Part shown: piece by piece, positions 5,153-5,215 of the stretch
Layout of the letters: every line of letters begins with the position of its first letter
How positions within the stretch are numbered: position 1 is the stretch's first letter
DNA from: Gemmatimonadota bacterium
Lineage (GTDB): Bacteria; Gemmatimonadota; Gemmatimonadetes; Longimicrobiales; Gaopeijiaceae
Length of the DNA: 5,215 nt
Direction of reading: 5' to 3'
Assembly (NCBI GenBank): GCA_016209995.1
Contig: JACQVC010000534.1
Span: 1-5,215, forward strand
The notes under the pieces: model-generated
Told to the model about the DNA's origin: nothing
Seen by the model: only the letters and a program-made list of their open reading frames with translations
Database searches by the model: none
Made by a program: the position numbers and the translations under genes

Positions 5153-5215
5153 TCAGCGATAAGGGACGACCTCGAGATCGTCCACTCGACGGAACTCGGC
5201 GGCGGGGGCCGTGAC
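5153..5215 (-). CDS. C-terminal end of an unidentified gene (partial)
   Basis: An open minus-strand frame enters from the right edge and ends at a TGA (5155-5153). The 20 visible residues end EFRRVDDLEVVPYR, a reasonable mixed charged and hydrophobic tail, with G or C at most third positions, unlike the gap that follows. It has the same orientation as the peptidase, 302 bp upstream. The fragment is too short to name a family. Confidence 0.5.
   Translation of the reverse strand, partial: VTAPAAEFRRVDDLEVVPYR

Overview
The window is high-GC bacterial DNA in which every confidently called gene lies on the minus strand. High G/C at third codon positions, a secreted S9-type peptidase, a DUF433/DUF5615-type toxin-antitoxin pair and a stand-alone amidase fit a high-GC soil or sediment bacterium (for example Acidobacteriota, Gemmatimonadota, Methylomirabilota/Rokubacteria-like or a proteobacterium). 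No marker gene allows a firm taxonomic call.

Layout in the direction of transcription (right to left). At the right edge (5153-5215) is the C-terminal end of an unidentified gene. A 302-bp gap (4851-5152) follows; it has no credible gene but holds a 50-bp imperfect palindrome at 5006-5055. Next is a 652-residue exported serine peptidase of the prolyl-oligopeptidase (S9) clan, with a signal peptide, seven beta-propeller repeats and an alpha/beta-hydrolase domain with a visible Ser/Asp/His triad (2892-4850). Then comes a compact type II toxin-antitoxin module: an antitoxin with a ribbon-helix-helix-like N-terminus and a DUF433 domain (2358-2786), then a DUF5615 PIN-like toxin (1974-2351). The module has its own promoter with a perfect TTGACA -35 box and three TGTGC(A/G)C repeats at the expected start of transcription.

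Downstream on the same strand is a 96-residue protein with a twin-arginine-like N-terminus and an EPAPIF C-terminal motif (1656-1946), then an amidase-signature enzyme with an intact Lys/Ser/Ser triad (147-1568). A dispersed-type palindrome (ATTCCGGC-TTAC-GCCGGAAT) lies between these two. Beyond the amidase are strong hairpins (65-125) and, at the left edge, a weak possible end of a plus-strand gene.

How the genes may work together: the peptidase is probably an independent exported enzyme. The antitoxin and toxin form one self-regulated unit. The small twin-arginine protein and the amidase look like a functional pair; the small protein may be an accessory subunit of the amidase and might carry it through the Tat pathway. 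Because the gap between toxin and small protein is only 27 nt, the toxin-antitoxin promoter may also feed the amidase pair. The last two points are inferences.
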